Of a stretch of DNA of 22,699 nt, positions 15,022 through 22,089 are shown one piece after another. The notes beneath the pieces are model-generated. The model saw only the letters and a list, made by a program, of their open reading frames with translations, was not told where the DNA came from and ran no database searches. The stretch's first letter is position 1; every line of letters begins with the position of its first letter. Position numbers and translations under genes: made by a program. The DNA is taken from assembly GCA_016462625.1 (NCBI GenBank), contig JAEMSV010000060.1:1-22699 (forward strand), written 5' to 3'. The DNA comes from Solirubrobacteraceae bacterium. Its GTDB lineage: Bacteria > Actinomycetota > Thermoleophilia > Solirubrobacterales > Solirubrobacteraceae.

Positions 15022-16314
15022 ATGGAGGGTCTGCCCCCGCGCCCCGACCTCGGCCGCTTCATGATGAGCGCCGGGTTCATCCTGCGGCCGACGCGCTTCC
15101 TGGACGCGTGTCACGAGACCTGCGGCGACTACTTCACGCTGCTGCCCGCCAAGGACCGCGTGATCGTCACCACCGCGGATCCGGCGGCGGTCAAGCAGGT
15201 CTTCAGCGCGAGCGACGACGAGCTCCGGGCCGGCGAGGCGAACATCATCCTGGCCCCGATCCTCGGCATGCGGTCGGTGCTCCTGCTCGACGGGCCCGAG
15301 CACATGCGCCAGCGCAAACTCATGCTCCCGCCGTTCCACGGCGAGCGGATGCGGGCGTACGAGGAGATCATGCGCGAGGTGGCCCAGCGCGAGGTGGCGA
15401 CGTGGCCGCGGGGCCCGCGCTTCGGGGCGCTGCAGAGCATGCAGGCGATCACGCTCGAGGTGATCATGCGCGCCGTGTTCGGCGTCGACGACGCCGGTGA
15501 GCGCGAGCGGCTCGGCGCGGCGCTCCGCGGGCAGCTCGACGTGCTCGCCAACCCGCGTCGCGTGATGATGCTCGCGCTGACCCAGGGCCGCATGGGGGCG
15601 CGGAGCCCGTGGGTGCGTTTCGAGGCGGCGCAGCGGGAGGCCGACACGCTCATCTACGACCAGATCCGTGCTCGGCGCGCCGATCCCGGAACGGATCGCG
15701 AGGACATCTTCTCCCTGCTCCTGGCGGCCCGCGACGAGGACGGCGAGCCGCTCTCCGATCAGGAGCTCCGCGACGAGCTCATGACGCTCCTCGTCGCCGG
15801 CCACGAGACGACGGCCACCGCGCTGGCATGGACGCTCGAGCGCGTCACCCGCCACCCCGAGGTGCTCGCCCGGCTGCAGGCCCATCCCGGCGACGCCGAG
15901 TACATCGATGCGGTCATGACGGAGAGCCTGCGTCTGCGGCCCGTCGTGCCGGCGGTCCTGCGCAAGCTGCAGAAGCCGATGGAGTTCGGCGGCTGGCAGC
16001 TGCCGGCCGGCGTGAACATCGCGCTGTCGATCTACCTGCTCCACCGCCGGGCCGATCTCTATCCCGATCCGCTCGCGTTCATGCCGGAGCGGTTCCTGGG
16101 GAAGAAGCCCGGGACCTACGAGTGGATCCCGTTCGGCGGCGGCATCCGGCGCTGCCTCGGCGCGAGCTTCGCGCTGTTCGAGATGAAGACGGTCCTGCAG
16201 ACCGTGCTGCGCGAGGCCGAGCTGCGCCCCGCCCGCCGGCGCGCCGAGCGCGTGAACCGCCGGGCGGTCACGTTCACTCCGGCGCGCGGCGGGCGGATCG
16301 CGCTGACCGGCTAG
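15022..16314 (+). CDS. Cytochrome P450
   Basis: The product is 430 residues, a normal length for a soluble bacterial P450. All signatures are present: the I-helix oxygen-activation motif A-G-H-E-T-T (259-264), the K-helix E-S-L-R (301-304), the PERFLG meander (about 356-361), and the heme loop F-G-G-G-I-R-R-C-L-G (371-380) with C378 as the axial ligand. There is no membrane anchor. Reaction: monooxygenation using electrons from a ferredoxin/reductase pair that is not encoded nearby. ATG 15022 has GGTAGG nine bases upstream. The frame is open upstream, but only as antisense of the hydrolase gene. The stop codon overlaps the stop of the convergent small secreted peptide gene by four bases (CTAG). 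Neighbours suggest an alkyl, fatty-acid-like or terpenoid substrate, which is inference. Confidence 0.96.
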   Translation: MEGLPPRPDLGRFMMSAGFILRPTRFLDACHETCGDYFTLLPAKDRVIVTTADPAAVKQVFSASDDELRAGEANIILAPILGMRSVLLLDGPEHMRQRKLMLPPFHGERMRAYEEIMREVAQREVATWPRGPRFGALQSMQAITLEVIMRAVFGVDDAGERERLGAALRGQLDVLANPRRVMMLALTQGRMGARSPWVRFEAAQREADTLIYDQIRARRADPGTDREDIFSLLLAARDEDGEPLSDQELRDELMTLLVAGHETTATALAWTLERVTRHPEVLARLQAHPGDAEYIDAVMTESLRLRPVVPAVLRKLQKPMEFGGWQLPAGVNIALSIYLLHRRADLYPDPLAFMPERFLGKKPGTYEWIPFGGGIRRCLGASFALFEMKTVLQTVLREAELRPARRRAERVNRRAVTFTPARGGRIALTG

Positions 16315-16535
16315 CCCGACACCGGGCCGATCCCGCCGCCCGGGGCAACGATCCGGTAGCCCGGCGGAAGGCGCAGGGAACCGGGGATCGGGATCGGGGT
16401 GATCGCGACTGCGCCGGGGATCGGGATCGGCGTGATCGCCTGTGCCTGCGTTGCTCCGGCCAGCAGTCCGGCCGTGGCTCCGGCGATCGCCAGCGCCGTC
16501 AGGGCGGTCGCCTTCCGTGCGGTGTTGCTCTCCAT
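16311..16535 (-). CDS. Small secreted proline/isoleucine-rich peptide with an ITPIPIPG duplication
   Basis: The product is 74 residues. ATG 16535 is preceded by a near-perfect AGGAGGTG seven bases upstream, strong support that this small gene is real. Residues 1-33 form a signal peptide (ARKATALTALAIAGATAGLL and then a QAQA cleavage region). The mature part is about 40 residues and contains AITPIPIPGAV followed by AITPIPIPGS, a tandem duplication also visible in the DNA, then a Pro/Gly tail (LPPGYRIVAPGGGIGPVSG). No Cys is present. No family is recognised. It is divergent from the acyl-CoA synthetase and convergent with the P450, sharing four bases with its stop. Confidence 0.8.
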   Translation of the reverse strand: MESNTARKATALTALAIAGATAGLLAGATQAQAITPIPIPGAVAITPIPIPGSLRLPPGYRIVAPGGGIGPVSG

Positions 16536-16563
16536 TGGGCCCACCTCCTGGGGTTGCATGGTT

Positions 16564-16578
16564 CTGGACGAGGTCCAG
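16564..16578. promoter_or_regulatory. Dyad in the divergent promoter region of the acyl-CoA synthetase gene
   Basis: CTGGAC-GAG-GTCCAG is a perfect 6+6 inverted repeat with a 3-base centre. It lies between the divergent small-peptide and acyl-CoA synthetase genes. A second small palindrome, GGCGT-T-ACGCC, is at 16595-16605, followed by a TANNNT box (TAGCGT, 16612-16617). Together they look like a regulated promoter. Confidence 0.45.
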
Positions 16579-16643
16579 TCCCGCCTGGGGGCGTGGCGTT
16601 ACGCCGGTCGGTAGCGTCCGTTCCGGGCCACGTGGAGGAGACC

Positions 16644-18203
16644 ATGAGCACCTACGAGCAGGCGCGGGCCGACCACGAGTGGGTCGTGCCCGAGCGGTAC
16701 AACATCGCGCAGGACGTCTGCGACAAGCATCCCCGGGACAAGCTGGCGATGGTGTTCGAGCGCTTCGACGGCCGCCGCGCCGAGGTGTCCTGGGGCGAGC
16801 TGCAGGACCTCGCCGGGCAGGCCGCGCACGCACTGGCCGCCGCCGGCGTGGGGCCCGGCGACCGCGTCGCCGTGGTTCTTCCGCCATCCCCGGAGACCGC
16901 GGCGATCTTCTTCGGCACCTGGAAGCTCGGGGCGCTGCTGCTCTCGATGAGCGTGCTCTACGGCGACGACGGGATCAGCCACCGCCTGAACGACTCGGGC
17001 GCGTCGGTGCTGGTGACGAACACCGCCAACGCCGAGCGCTTCGCCGGCATGCACGACCGCATCCTCGTGCTCGACGACGGGCTGCTCGACGGCCATCCCA
17101 CGGAGCACCCGACGCTCGACACGTCCGCCGACGACCCCGCGCAGCTCTATTACACGTCGGGCACGACCGGGCTGGCGAAGGGCATCGTCCACGCCCACCG
17201 GTACCTGCTCGCGCACAACGAGTTCGAGTACTGCCACGACGTGCAGGAGGGTGAGCGCTTCCACGGCATGGGCGAGTGGGCGTGGGCGGCGGGCATCGCG
17301 CCGCTGCTCGGCCCGTGGCGCGTGGGTGCCGTGCAGTGCGTCTACGCGCGCGAGGGCGGCTTCGACCCGCACAAGCAGCTGGACTTCCTCTCCCGCCACG
17401 AGGTCACGAACGTCTTCACCACCCCGACGGCGATGCGCGCGATGATGGCGATCGAGAACGCGGGGTCGACGTACCCGCAGAAGTTCCGCATCGTCTGCAG
17501 CGCGGGCGAGCCGCTGAACCCCGAGGCGATCCGCTGGTTCCGTGAGCAGTACGGGCTCACCGTCCTGGACTACTACGGGATGACCGAGTCCTATCCGATG
17601 GTCGCGAACTACCCGTTCATGGAGGTCCGCGAGGGCTCGATGGGCAAGCCGTGCCCGGGCTGGGACATGCAGGTCCTCGACGCGGACGAGCAGCCGGTCA
17701 AGCCGGGCGCGAAGGGCGAGCTGTGCCTGCGCGCGCGGTCGAACCCGCACTATCCGATCGGCTACTGGAACCGGCCCGAGGACTCCGAGCGGGTCTTCGG
17801 CGGCGAGTGGTTCCACACGGGCGACGCCGCGTCGATCGACGAGGACGGATACGTCTGGTACGAGGGCCGCGCCGACGACCTGATCATCTCGGCGGGGTAC
17901 CGGATCGGCCCGTTCGAGGTGGAGTCGGCGTGCCTCGAGCACCCGGCCGTCAGCGAGAGCGCGGTGGTGGGGGTGCCCGACGAGCTGAAGGGCCACATCG
18001 TCAAGGCGTTCATCGTGCTCGCCGAGGGCTACGAGCCGAGCGACGAGGTCGCCGCCGAGATCCGCGCGCACGTGCGCAAGCGGCTGTCGGCCTACGCGTA
18101 CCCGCGGGAGATCGAGTTCGTCCCCGATCTCCCGAAGACGCTCACCGGGAAGATCCGCCGGATCGAGCTGCGTCAGGCCGAGGAGTCGCGGCCGCGGGGC
18201 TGA
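16644..18203 (+). CDS. Acyl-CoA synthetase, AMP-forming (medium-chain/acetyl-CoA synthetase-like)
   Basis: The product is 519 residues, a full-length ANL-superfamily enzyme. Core motifs: A3 P-loop Y-Y-T-S-G-T-T-G-L-A-K-G (169-180), A5 Y-Y-G-M-T-E (310-315), A7 F-H-T-G-D (390-394), A8 hinge G-R-A-D-D-L-I-I-S-A-G-Y-R-I-G-P-F-E-V-E (408-427), and the A10 catalytic lysine K503 in P-K-T-L-T-G-K-I-R-R. In A3 the usual Pro of the GxPKG end is Ala. The enzyme activates a carboxylic acid to acyl-AMP and then acyl-CoA. The general sequence style is closest to medium-chain/acetate-type synthetases (HAHRYLLAHNEFEY, EWAWAAGI), but chain length cannot be read off. ATG 16644 has GGAGGAG just upstream. It may feed or use products of the nearby P450 and hydrolase. 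Confidence 0.95.
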   Translation: MSTYEQARADHEWVVPERYNIAQDVCDKHPRDKLAMVFERFDGRRAEVSWGELQDLAGQAAHALAAAGVGPGDRVAVVLPPSPETAAIFFGTWKLGALLLSMSVLYGDDGISHRLNDSGASVLVTNTANAERFAGMHDRILVLDDGLLDGHPTEHPTLDTSADDPAQLYYTSGTTGLAKGIVHAHRYLLAHNEFEYCHDVQEGERFHGMGEWAWAAGIAPLLGPWRVGAVQCVYAREGGFDPHKQLDFLSRHEVTNVFTTPTAMRAMMAIENAGSTYPQKFRIVCSAGEPLNPEAIRWFREQYGLTVLDYYGMTESYPMVANYPFMEVREGSMGKPCPGWDMQVLDADEQPVKPGAKGELCLRARSNPHYPIGYWNRPEDSERVFGGEWFHTGDAASIDEDGYVWYEGRADDLIISAGYRIGPFEVESACLEHPAVSESAVVGVPDELKGHIVKAFIVLAEGYEPSDEVAAEIRAHVRKRLSAYAYPREIEFVPDLPKTLTGKIRRIELRQAEESRPRG

Positions 18204-18249
18204 GCCCAGCTCGGGTATACGCGTGCGCTGCGCTGGGCATGGAGCGCCC

Positions 18250-18429
18250 ATGTCCAGCAGCCATCTCGCGATCTACCTGAACGATCACCTCGCCGGCGCG
18301 TCGCTCGACGACGAGCTCGAGCGCCTGGAGCGCCGGGCGGAGTCGCAGCGCCTGCGGCTGGAAACGCTGCGGCCGGAGACCGCGGTGAACGTGTTGACCA
18401 CCCACGAACAAGGAGACCGAAATGGCTGA
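18250..18429 (+). CDS. Small helical protein, translationally coupled to the ferritin-like gene
   Basis: The product is 59 residues. ATG 18250 has GGAG five bases upstream. The sequence is strongly charged and probably one amphipathic or coiled-coil helix (LDDELERLERRAESQRLRLETLRPE). It begins SSSHLAIYLNDHLAG, a recognisable opening of small actinobacterial helical proteins, but I cannot name a family. Its last eight bases overlap the start of the next gene, whose ribosome-binding site (AAGGAG) lies inside this coding sequence, so the two are almost certainly translated together and may interact. Confidence 0.75.
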   Translation: MSSSHLAIYLNDHLAGASLDDELERLERRAESQRLRLETLRPETAVNVLTTHEQGDRNG

Positions 18430-18919
18430 ACTGACGAATCTCGAGAGCAAGCTCGCGGAGGTTCTCGGCCTGGCCATGGCCGCCAAGGGCGCCACCACGC
18501 ACGTCGGTGGGATGCTCGAGGACGACGACGCCGAGCTGGCGCAGCAGCTGCAGAAGATGCACGACGAGGCGGCGCAGACCGAGGAACGGTGCACCGAGGT
18601 CGCGGGCACGTTCGAGGGCAAGAAGACCGCCATCCTCGATGCCGCGCGGGAGACCCGTGACGAGGCGACGAAGATGATGGAGACCTACCTCGCCGGCGAG
18701 GACGACCCGCTCGACGGCTTTGAGTTCCTGACCATGGCGGAGGCCGGCGAGGTCGGGCACTGGTCGATCGTGGGCAAGCTCAACGAGCAGGCGAAGGATG
18801 CCAAGGTGCAGGAGCTCGTCGACTGGGCGCTGCCCATCCAGCGCCGTCACTTCGACACGGTCCTCGAGGGCTCACTCGAGCTCGCCGCCGAAGAGGACCC
18901 CAGCGAGATCGCCGCGTAG
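18422..18919 (+). CDS. Ferritin-like four-helix protein (DUF892-like)
   Basis: The product is 165 residues, almost wholly helical. Helix 2 holds MHDEAAQTEERCTEVAGTF and helix 4 regions hold E110-x-x-H113 (EAGEVGHWSIVGKL) and QRRHFDTV (H143). The order and the E-x-x-H motif resemble ferritin-like proteins of the YciE/YciF (DUF892) type, which bind di-metal centres and are linked to stress. The match is by pattern only, and the full ligand set is not certain. The start is chosen at ATG 18422 with AAGGAG ten bases upstream. It is coupled to the 59-residue gene before it. Two strong hairpins follow the stop and separate it from a convergent gene. Confidence 0.8.
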   Translation: MAELTNLESKLAEVLGLAMAAKGATTHVGGMLEDDDAELAQQLQKMHDEAAQTEERCTEVAGTFEGKKTAILDAARETRDEATKMMETYLAGEDDPLDGFEFLTMAEAGEVGHWSIVGKLNEQAKDAKVQELVDWALPIQRRHFDTVLEGSLELAAEEDPSEIAA

Positions 18920-18947
18920 CCGAGCGGACGTTCGGCCGAAACGAAAA

Positions 18948-18996
18948 GGGGTGTCGCCGAGATCGGTCGAAATCGGACCGTTCTCGGCAACACCCC
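18948..18996. terminator. Long inverted-repeat hairpin, intrinsic terminator for the minus-strand gene
   Basis: Three stacked stems make one hairpin: GGGGTGT with ACACCCC, GCCGAGA with TCTCGGC, and CGGTC with GACCG. They are separated only by a C/A and a T/T mismatch and have a 7-base loop. On the minus strand the stem is followed by TTTTCG, so it is a proper intrinsic terminator for the repeat protein. On the plus strand there is no T tract. Confidence 0.8.
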
Positions 18997-19007
18997 CAAA
19001 GACGACA

Positions 19008-19037
19008 CGCCGCCCCGGCTGCCTAGCCGGGGCGGCG
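19008..19037. terminator. Second perfect hairpin between the convergent genes
   Basis: A 13-bp perfect stem (19008-19020 with 19025-19037) with a four-base loop GCCT, almost all G/C. It lies five bases from the stop of the minus-strand gene. With the neighbouring hairpin it gives a double barrier between convergent transcripts. Confidence 0.75.
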
Positions 19038-19042
19038 GGACA

Positions 19043-21928
19043 TCAGTACGTCGGGCAGAACCAGCCCGACACCGGGCCGCCCGTGCCGAGCGGCGGCAGC
19101 TGCACCGCGGGTAGGGATCCGAGTGATCCGACGTTGCCGGCACTCGTGAACGCCTGCTCGAGGTCCGCGTTCAGGCGGATCGTGAGGGCGCCCTGGACCG
19201 GCAGGGTCAGGAGGCCCCACGCGGGGTCCTTGACGCCGATCGTGATCTTCTTGACGGTGAGGCCGTTGACCTCGACCGTGCCGTAGGCGGTCGCCCCAAT
19301 GCATGTCGTCGTCACGTTGTTGACGATCTGCGTGATCGGCTTGACGATCCAGCCGACGAACGGGATCCAGCCGAACGTCTGGTTGACCACCTTGGTGATC
19401 TGGCTGACCGTCTGGAACGCGACGTGCGCGCGGGCCGAGAACTTCAGCTGCGTGACCTGCCGCTCGTAGCAGCCGTCGCACGAGTTCGAGATCGAGCCCG
19501 TGACGCTCGTCAGCCACGTCGACGTGTCGCCGATCAGCGCGATGTTCGCCCGGATCAGCGGCAGCTGGTTGAACGACGCGCCGGCGTTGTACAGGACCTT
19601 GCCGTGCGACGCGCTGATGTTCGCGAAGAACGTCTGCCCGTCGAAGAACGCGCCGTTGCCGATGCGGCACTTCGACGAGAGGCCCTCGGCGTTCAGCTCG
19701 AACTCGCTAAACGACTTGATGGTGCCCTTGGCCGTTGCGTCCAGGTAGCCCGCGTTGCAGAGCTGCCTGATCGTGCCGCTGAACGTCAGCCCGCCCTCAC
19801 TGGAGATCCCGACGGACCCACCCATGATGAACAGGTTCTTGTAGATCTCCGCCTTGCCGGTCAGGCCTCCCTCGATGGAGTACTTGACCTCCTGGCTGGG
19901 TGCGACGCGCTCGATCTTGCCCTTCGCGCCGAGCGAGACCCCGCCGAGCTTGAGCCCGCCGAGCTCGAAGGCGATCAGGAACGAGCCGTTGGACTGGATG
20001 GCGCCCTCGAAGCCGGCACCGTCCGTCGAGCCGTTGACCGCCACGGCGAACGTGCCGGGCGTGACGTTGAAGTGGAACCCGACCTCGAAGAACGTCTGGG
20101 TCGGGATCAGCTTCGTCTCGATCCGCGCCTGCGCGTCGAGTGAGATGTCGAGCTTGCCGTCGACGGACCTCAGCGAACCGCCCGCGCCCGAATCCGGGCC
20201 GAGCTTGAAGTCCTTCGCCAGGCCGCAGCCGTCCGGGCCCGCGGCGCCGCCCGCCTGGAGCGACCAGTTGCGGCTGCCACCCGACAGCGGGATGTCGCCG
20301 CCGACCGAGGCCGTGACGTCACCGCCCTCGGGGCACTTGATCGTGATGTGCCCGTCGAGGGTCATCGCGTCGTTGTTCAGCCGCAGCGCGCCGCCGAGGC
20401 TGACGTTGCGGTCGAGCTGCACCGCGACCGATCCGCCGACGTCGTACGTCACCGGGCCGCCGGGCGTCTCCCGCAGGATGTTCCCGTCGAACGCGACCTC
20501 GGTGCCCGCCGAGAACGGGATGGCGAAGTCGGCGTCGATGGCCAGCGTGCCGTCGAAGTTGACCTTGCCCTGCGCGGTGCCGATGCCGGCCGACGCGTAG
20601 AACGCGATGTAGTTCTCCGACGAGGCCTGCTCGCTGCCGTAGATGAACCGGAAGCGCGCGTCCCAGGTGTCGACGCCCTGCGGCAGCAGGGTCGTGGAGA
20701 TCACGCCGCCGACCTCGAACTCGCCGGTGACGGCGCCGTCGACGACCTCGAGCTTGCCGGTGATGTCCGCGGCCGGGAGCGTCAGCTCCTTTGCGACCTT
20801 GCAGCCGCCCGCGGCGCCGCCGGTCAGCTCGATCGACCAGTTCCGGTCGTTCTTGTACGTGCCGCCGAGGTTGGCCGTGACCGCGCCCTCGGAGCAGTCG
20901 AGCTGCGCCCCGCCGGCGAGGTGGAAGCCGTCCTGATCCCAGGTGATCTCGCCGCCCGTGATGTGGACGCCGTGGATCAGCTCGAGGTCACCGGTGATCG
21001 AGCCCTTCAGACCCGACAGCGGAATCGGCTGCAGGATGTTCGAGCCCTTGATGCTGCCGGCGATGACGATCGTCTCGCCCGCCCAGTCGATGGGGAGCTT
21101 GACGCCGAACTCGTACGAGCCGCTCAGGCTGATGCGGCCGTAGATGACCTCGAGGTTGCCCATGAAGACGCGGACCGTGGCCGAGCCGTCGAGGTTCAGG
21201 GCGATGGCGAAGCGGAAGTTCTTGCCCTCCGGCGCCGGAGGGATGACCGACGAGACGTCCTGCTCGTCGACACTCGCCGCGAACGTGCGCATGGCGGCCG
21301 GGGTGGACTCCTCACCGGTCGAGACGAGCTCGCCGGAGACCTTCGTGGCACCGGTCGCCGCGAGGTCGTAGACCAGCGGGGCAGTGTCGGAGATCGCGAA
21401 GCTCTGGTCGGTCAGCGTCTGCGCGACGGTGAACGCGCCGTCGGTGAGCTCGAGCTTGCCCCCCGATGCGGTGCCGTCGACGCCGTTGCCCACCGCGACA
21501 TCGCCGACCTGCAGCGTGGCGTCGGTCAGCGTGGTCTTGCCATCGGCCTGCGTGACCTGGCCGACGGTGAGCGTCGTGCCGGGGTTCAGGGTGATCTCGT
21601 CACCGGGCTTGGCGGTCGCCAGGGCGTCCGGGGACGCGGCCTCGGTGGACGTGGACGTCGATGCCGGCGGCGGTGCAGCCGGCGTCGTCGTGGTCGTCGT
21701 CGTGGCCGCCTGCGTCGTGGTCGTCGCAGGTGCTGCGGCAGTGGTCGTGGTCGTCGGCTTGGTGCCGCTGACCTGACTCTGCAGGTTCTGCTGGGCCTTC
21801 TTGACGGCCTGGTTCCACTGCGCGCTGAGCGACGCGGCGTGGACAGCAGTAGTGGTGGTGAGCAGTGCCGTGAGCACTGCGGCGAGCAGCAGCGCGGCCT
21901 TCAGGCCAGCGCGGAACGCCATCGACAT
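19043..21928 (-). CDS. Large secreted repeat protein, complete paralogue of the gene at the window start
   Basis: The product is 961 residues. Residues 1-31 are a signal peptide (basic start, LKAALLLAAVLTALLTTTTA core, AVHAA). Residues 32-56 are a short helix (QWNQAVKKAQQNLQSQ). Residues 57-98 are a Thr/Ala/Pro low-complexity linker. Residues about 100-230 form an N-terminal beta domain shared with the other paralogue. From about 308 there are three tandem units of about 190 residues with cysteine pairs C345/C376, C532/C568 and C724/C754, then C817-x-x-C820. A hydrophobic insert (FGWIPFVGWIVKPITQIVN, about 852-870), C876 and a Gly/Pro tail ending GWFCPTY (C958) are absent from the other paralogue. 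ATG 21928 was chosen for the GGGGGGAG seven bases upstream; an in-frame TTG at 21961 is less likely. There is no LPXTG motif. No family is recognised; a beta-rich envelope or extracellular structure stabilised by disulfides is inferred. Confidence 0.92.
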   Translation of the reverse strand: MSMAFRAGLKAALLLAAVLTALLTTTTAVHAASLSAQWNQAVKKAQQNLQSQVSGTKPTTTTTAAAPATTTTQAATTTTTTTPAAPPPASTSTSTEAASPDALATAKPGDEITLNPGTTLTVGQVTQADGKTTLTDATLQVGDVAVGNGVDGTASGGKLELTDGAFTVAQTLTDQSFAISDTAPLVYDLAATGATKVSGELVSTGEESTPAAMRTFAASVDEQDVSSVIPPAPEGKNFRFAIALNLDGSATVRVFMGNLEVIYGRISLSGSYEFGVKLPIDWAGETIVIAGSIKGSNILQPIPLSGLKGSITGDLELIHGVHITGGEITWDQDGFHLAGGAQLDCSEGAVTANLGGTYKNDRNWSIELTGGAAGGCKVAKELTLPAADITGKLEVVDGAVTGEFEVGGVISTTLLPQGVDTWDARFRFIYGSEQASSENYIAFYASAGIGTAQGKVNFDGTLAIDADFAIPFSAGTEVAFDGNILRETPGGPVTYDVGGSVAVQLDRNVSLGGALRLNNDAMTLDGHITIKCPEGGDVTASVGGDIPLSGGSRNWSLQAGGAAGPDGCGLAKDFKLGPDSGAGGSLRSVDGKLDISLDAQARIETKLIPTQTFFEVGFHFNVTPGTFAVAVNGSTDGAGFEGAIQSNGSFLIAFELGGLKLGGVSLGAKGKIERVAPSQEVKYSIEGGLTGKAEIYKNLFIMGGSVGISSEGGLTFSGTIRQLCNAGYLDATAKGTIKSFSEFELNAEGLSSKCRIGNGAFFDGQTFFANISASHGKVLYNAGASFNQLPLIRANIALIGDTSTWLTSVTGSISNSCDGCYERQVTQLKFSARAHVAFQTVSQITKVVNQTFGWIPFVGWIVKPITQIVNNVTTTCIGATAYGTVEVNGLTVKKITIGVKDPAWGLLTLPVQGALTIRLNADLEQAFTSAGNVGSLGSLPAVQLPPLGTGGPVSGWFCPTY
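19283..21007 (-). repeat. Three tandem ~190-residue cysteine-pair units within the paralogue
   Basis: Units begin near 21007, 20437 and 19867 (minus strand). First cysteines are 187 and 192 residues apart, and the in-unit pair spacing is 31, 36 and 30 residues. This matches the three units of the first gene position by position, so the triplication predates the gene duplication. Confidence 0.8.
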
Positions 21929-21935
21929 GTTCGGT

Positions 21936-21943
21936 CTCCCCCC
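21936..21943 (-). promoter_or_regulatory. Ribosome-binding site deciding the start of the repeat protein
   Basis: GGGGGGAG on the minus strand, seven bases before ATG 21928. The upstream TTG at 21961 has no comparable sequence. Confidence 0.7.
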
Positions 21944-22080
21944 GGATCTAATCGATGCCAATTTGAAATGAGTCGAGCCGGCCGACGCTACCTATTTCTG
22001 GCAGGCGGATGGAAAAAGGTTTGACCGCCGTGCCGCGGCCGCCACGGGAACTGGCATCATCCGCTGTCAGATCGACCGAC
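21944..22080. other. Divergent intergenic region
   Basis: The most A/T-rich stretch in the neighbourhood (TTTGAAATGA near 21962 and GGAAAAAGGTTTGACC near 22010), separating the repeat protein from the carotenoid oxygenase. Promoters for both are expected here, but I cannot fix a -35/-10 pair on either strand. Confidence 0.4.
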
Positions 22081-22089
22081 GGGAGCGCC

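Noticed and set aside
15609..16643. Upstream extension of the acyl-CoA synthetase frame
   Set aside because: It is an out-of-frame shadow of the P450; GGAGGAG and the family N-terminus mark ATG 16644.
14998..16887. Minus-strand open frame of about 630 codons
   Set aside because: Antisense to the P450, which has every family motif.
21600..21776. Repetitive GTCGTCGTGG-type tract as a DNA repeat or CRISPR-like array
   Set aside because: It simply encodes the Thr/Ala/Pro linker of the repeat protein; units are irregular and there are no spacers.
20348..22024. Plus-strand open frame of about 560 codons
   Set aside because: Antisense to the repeat protein; Asp/Arg/Val shadow composition typical of high-GC complementary frames.
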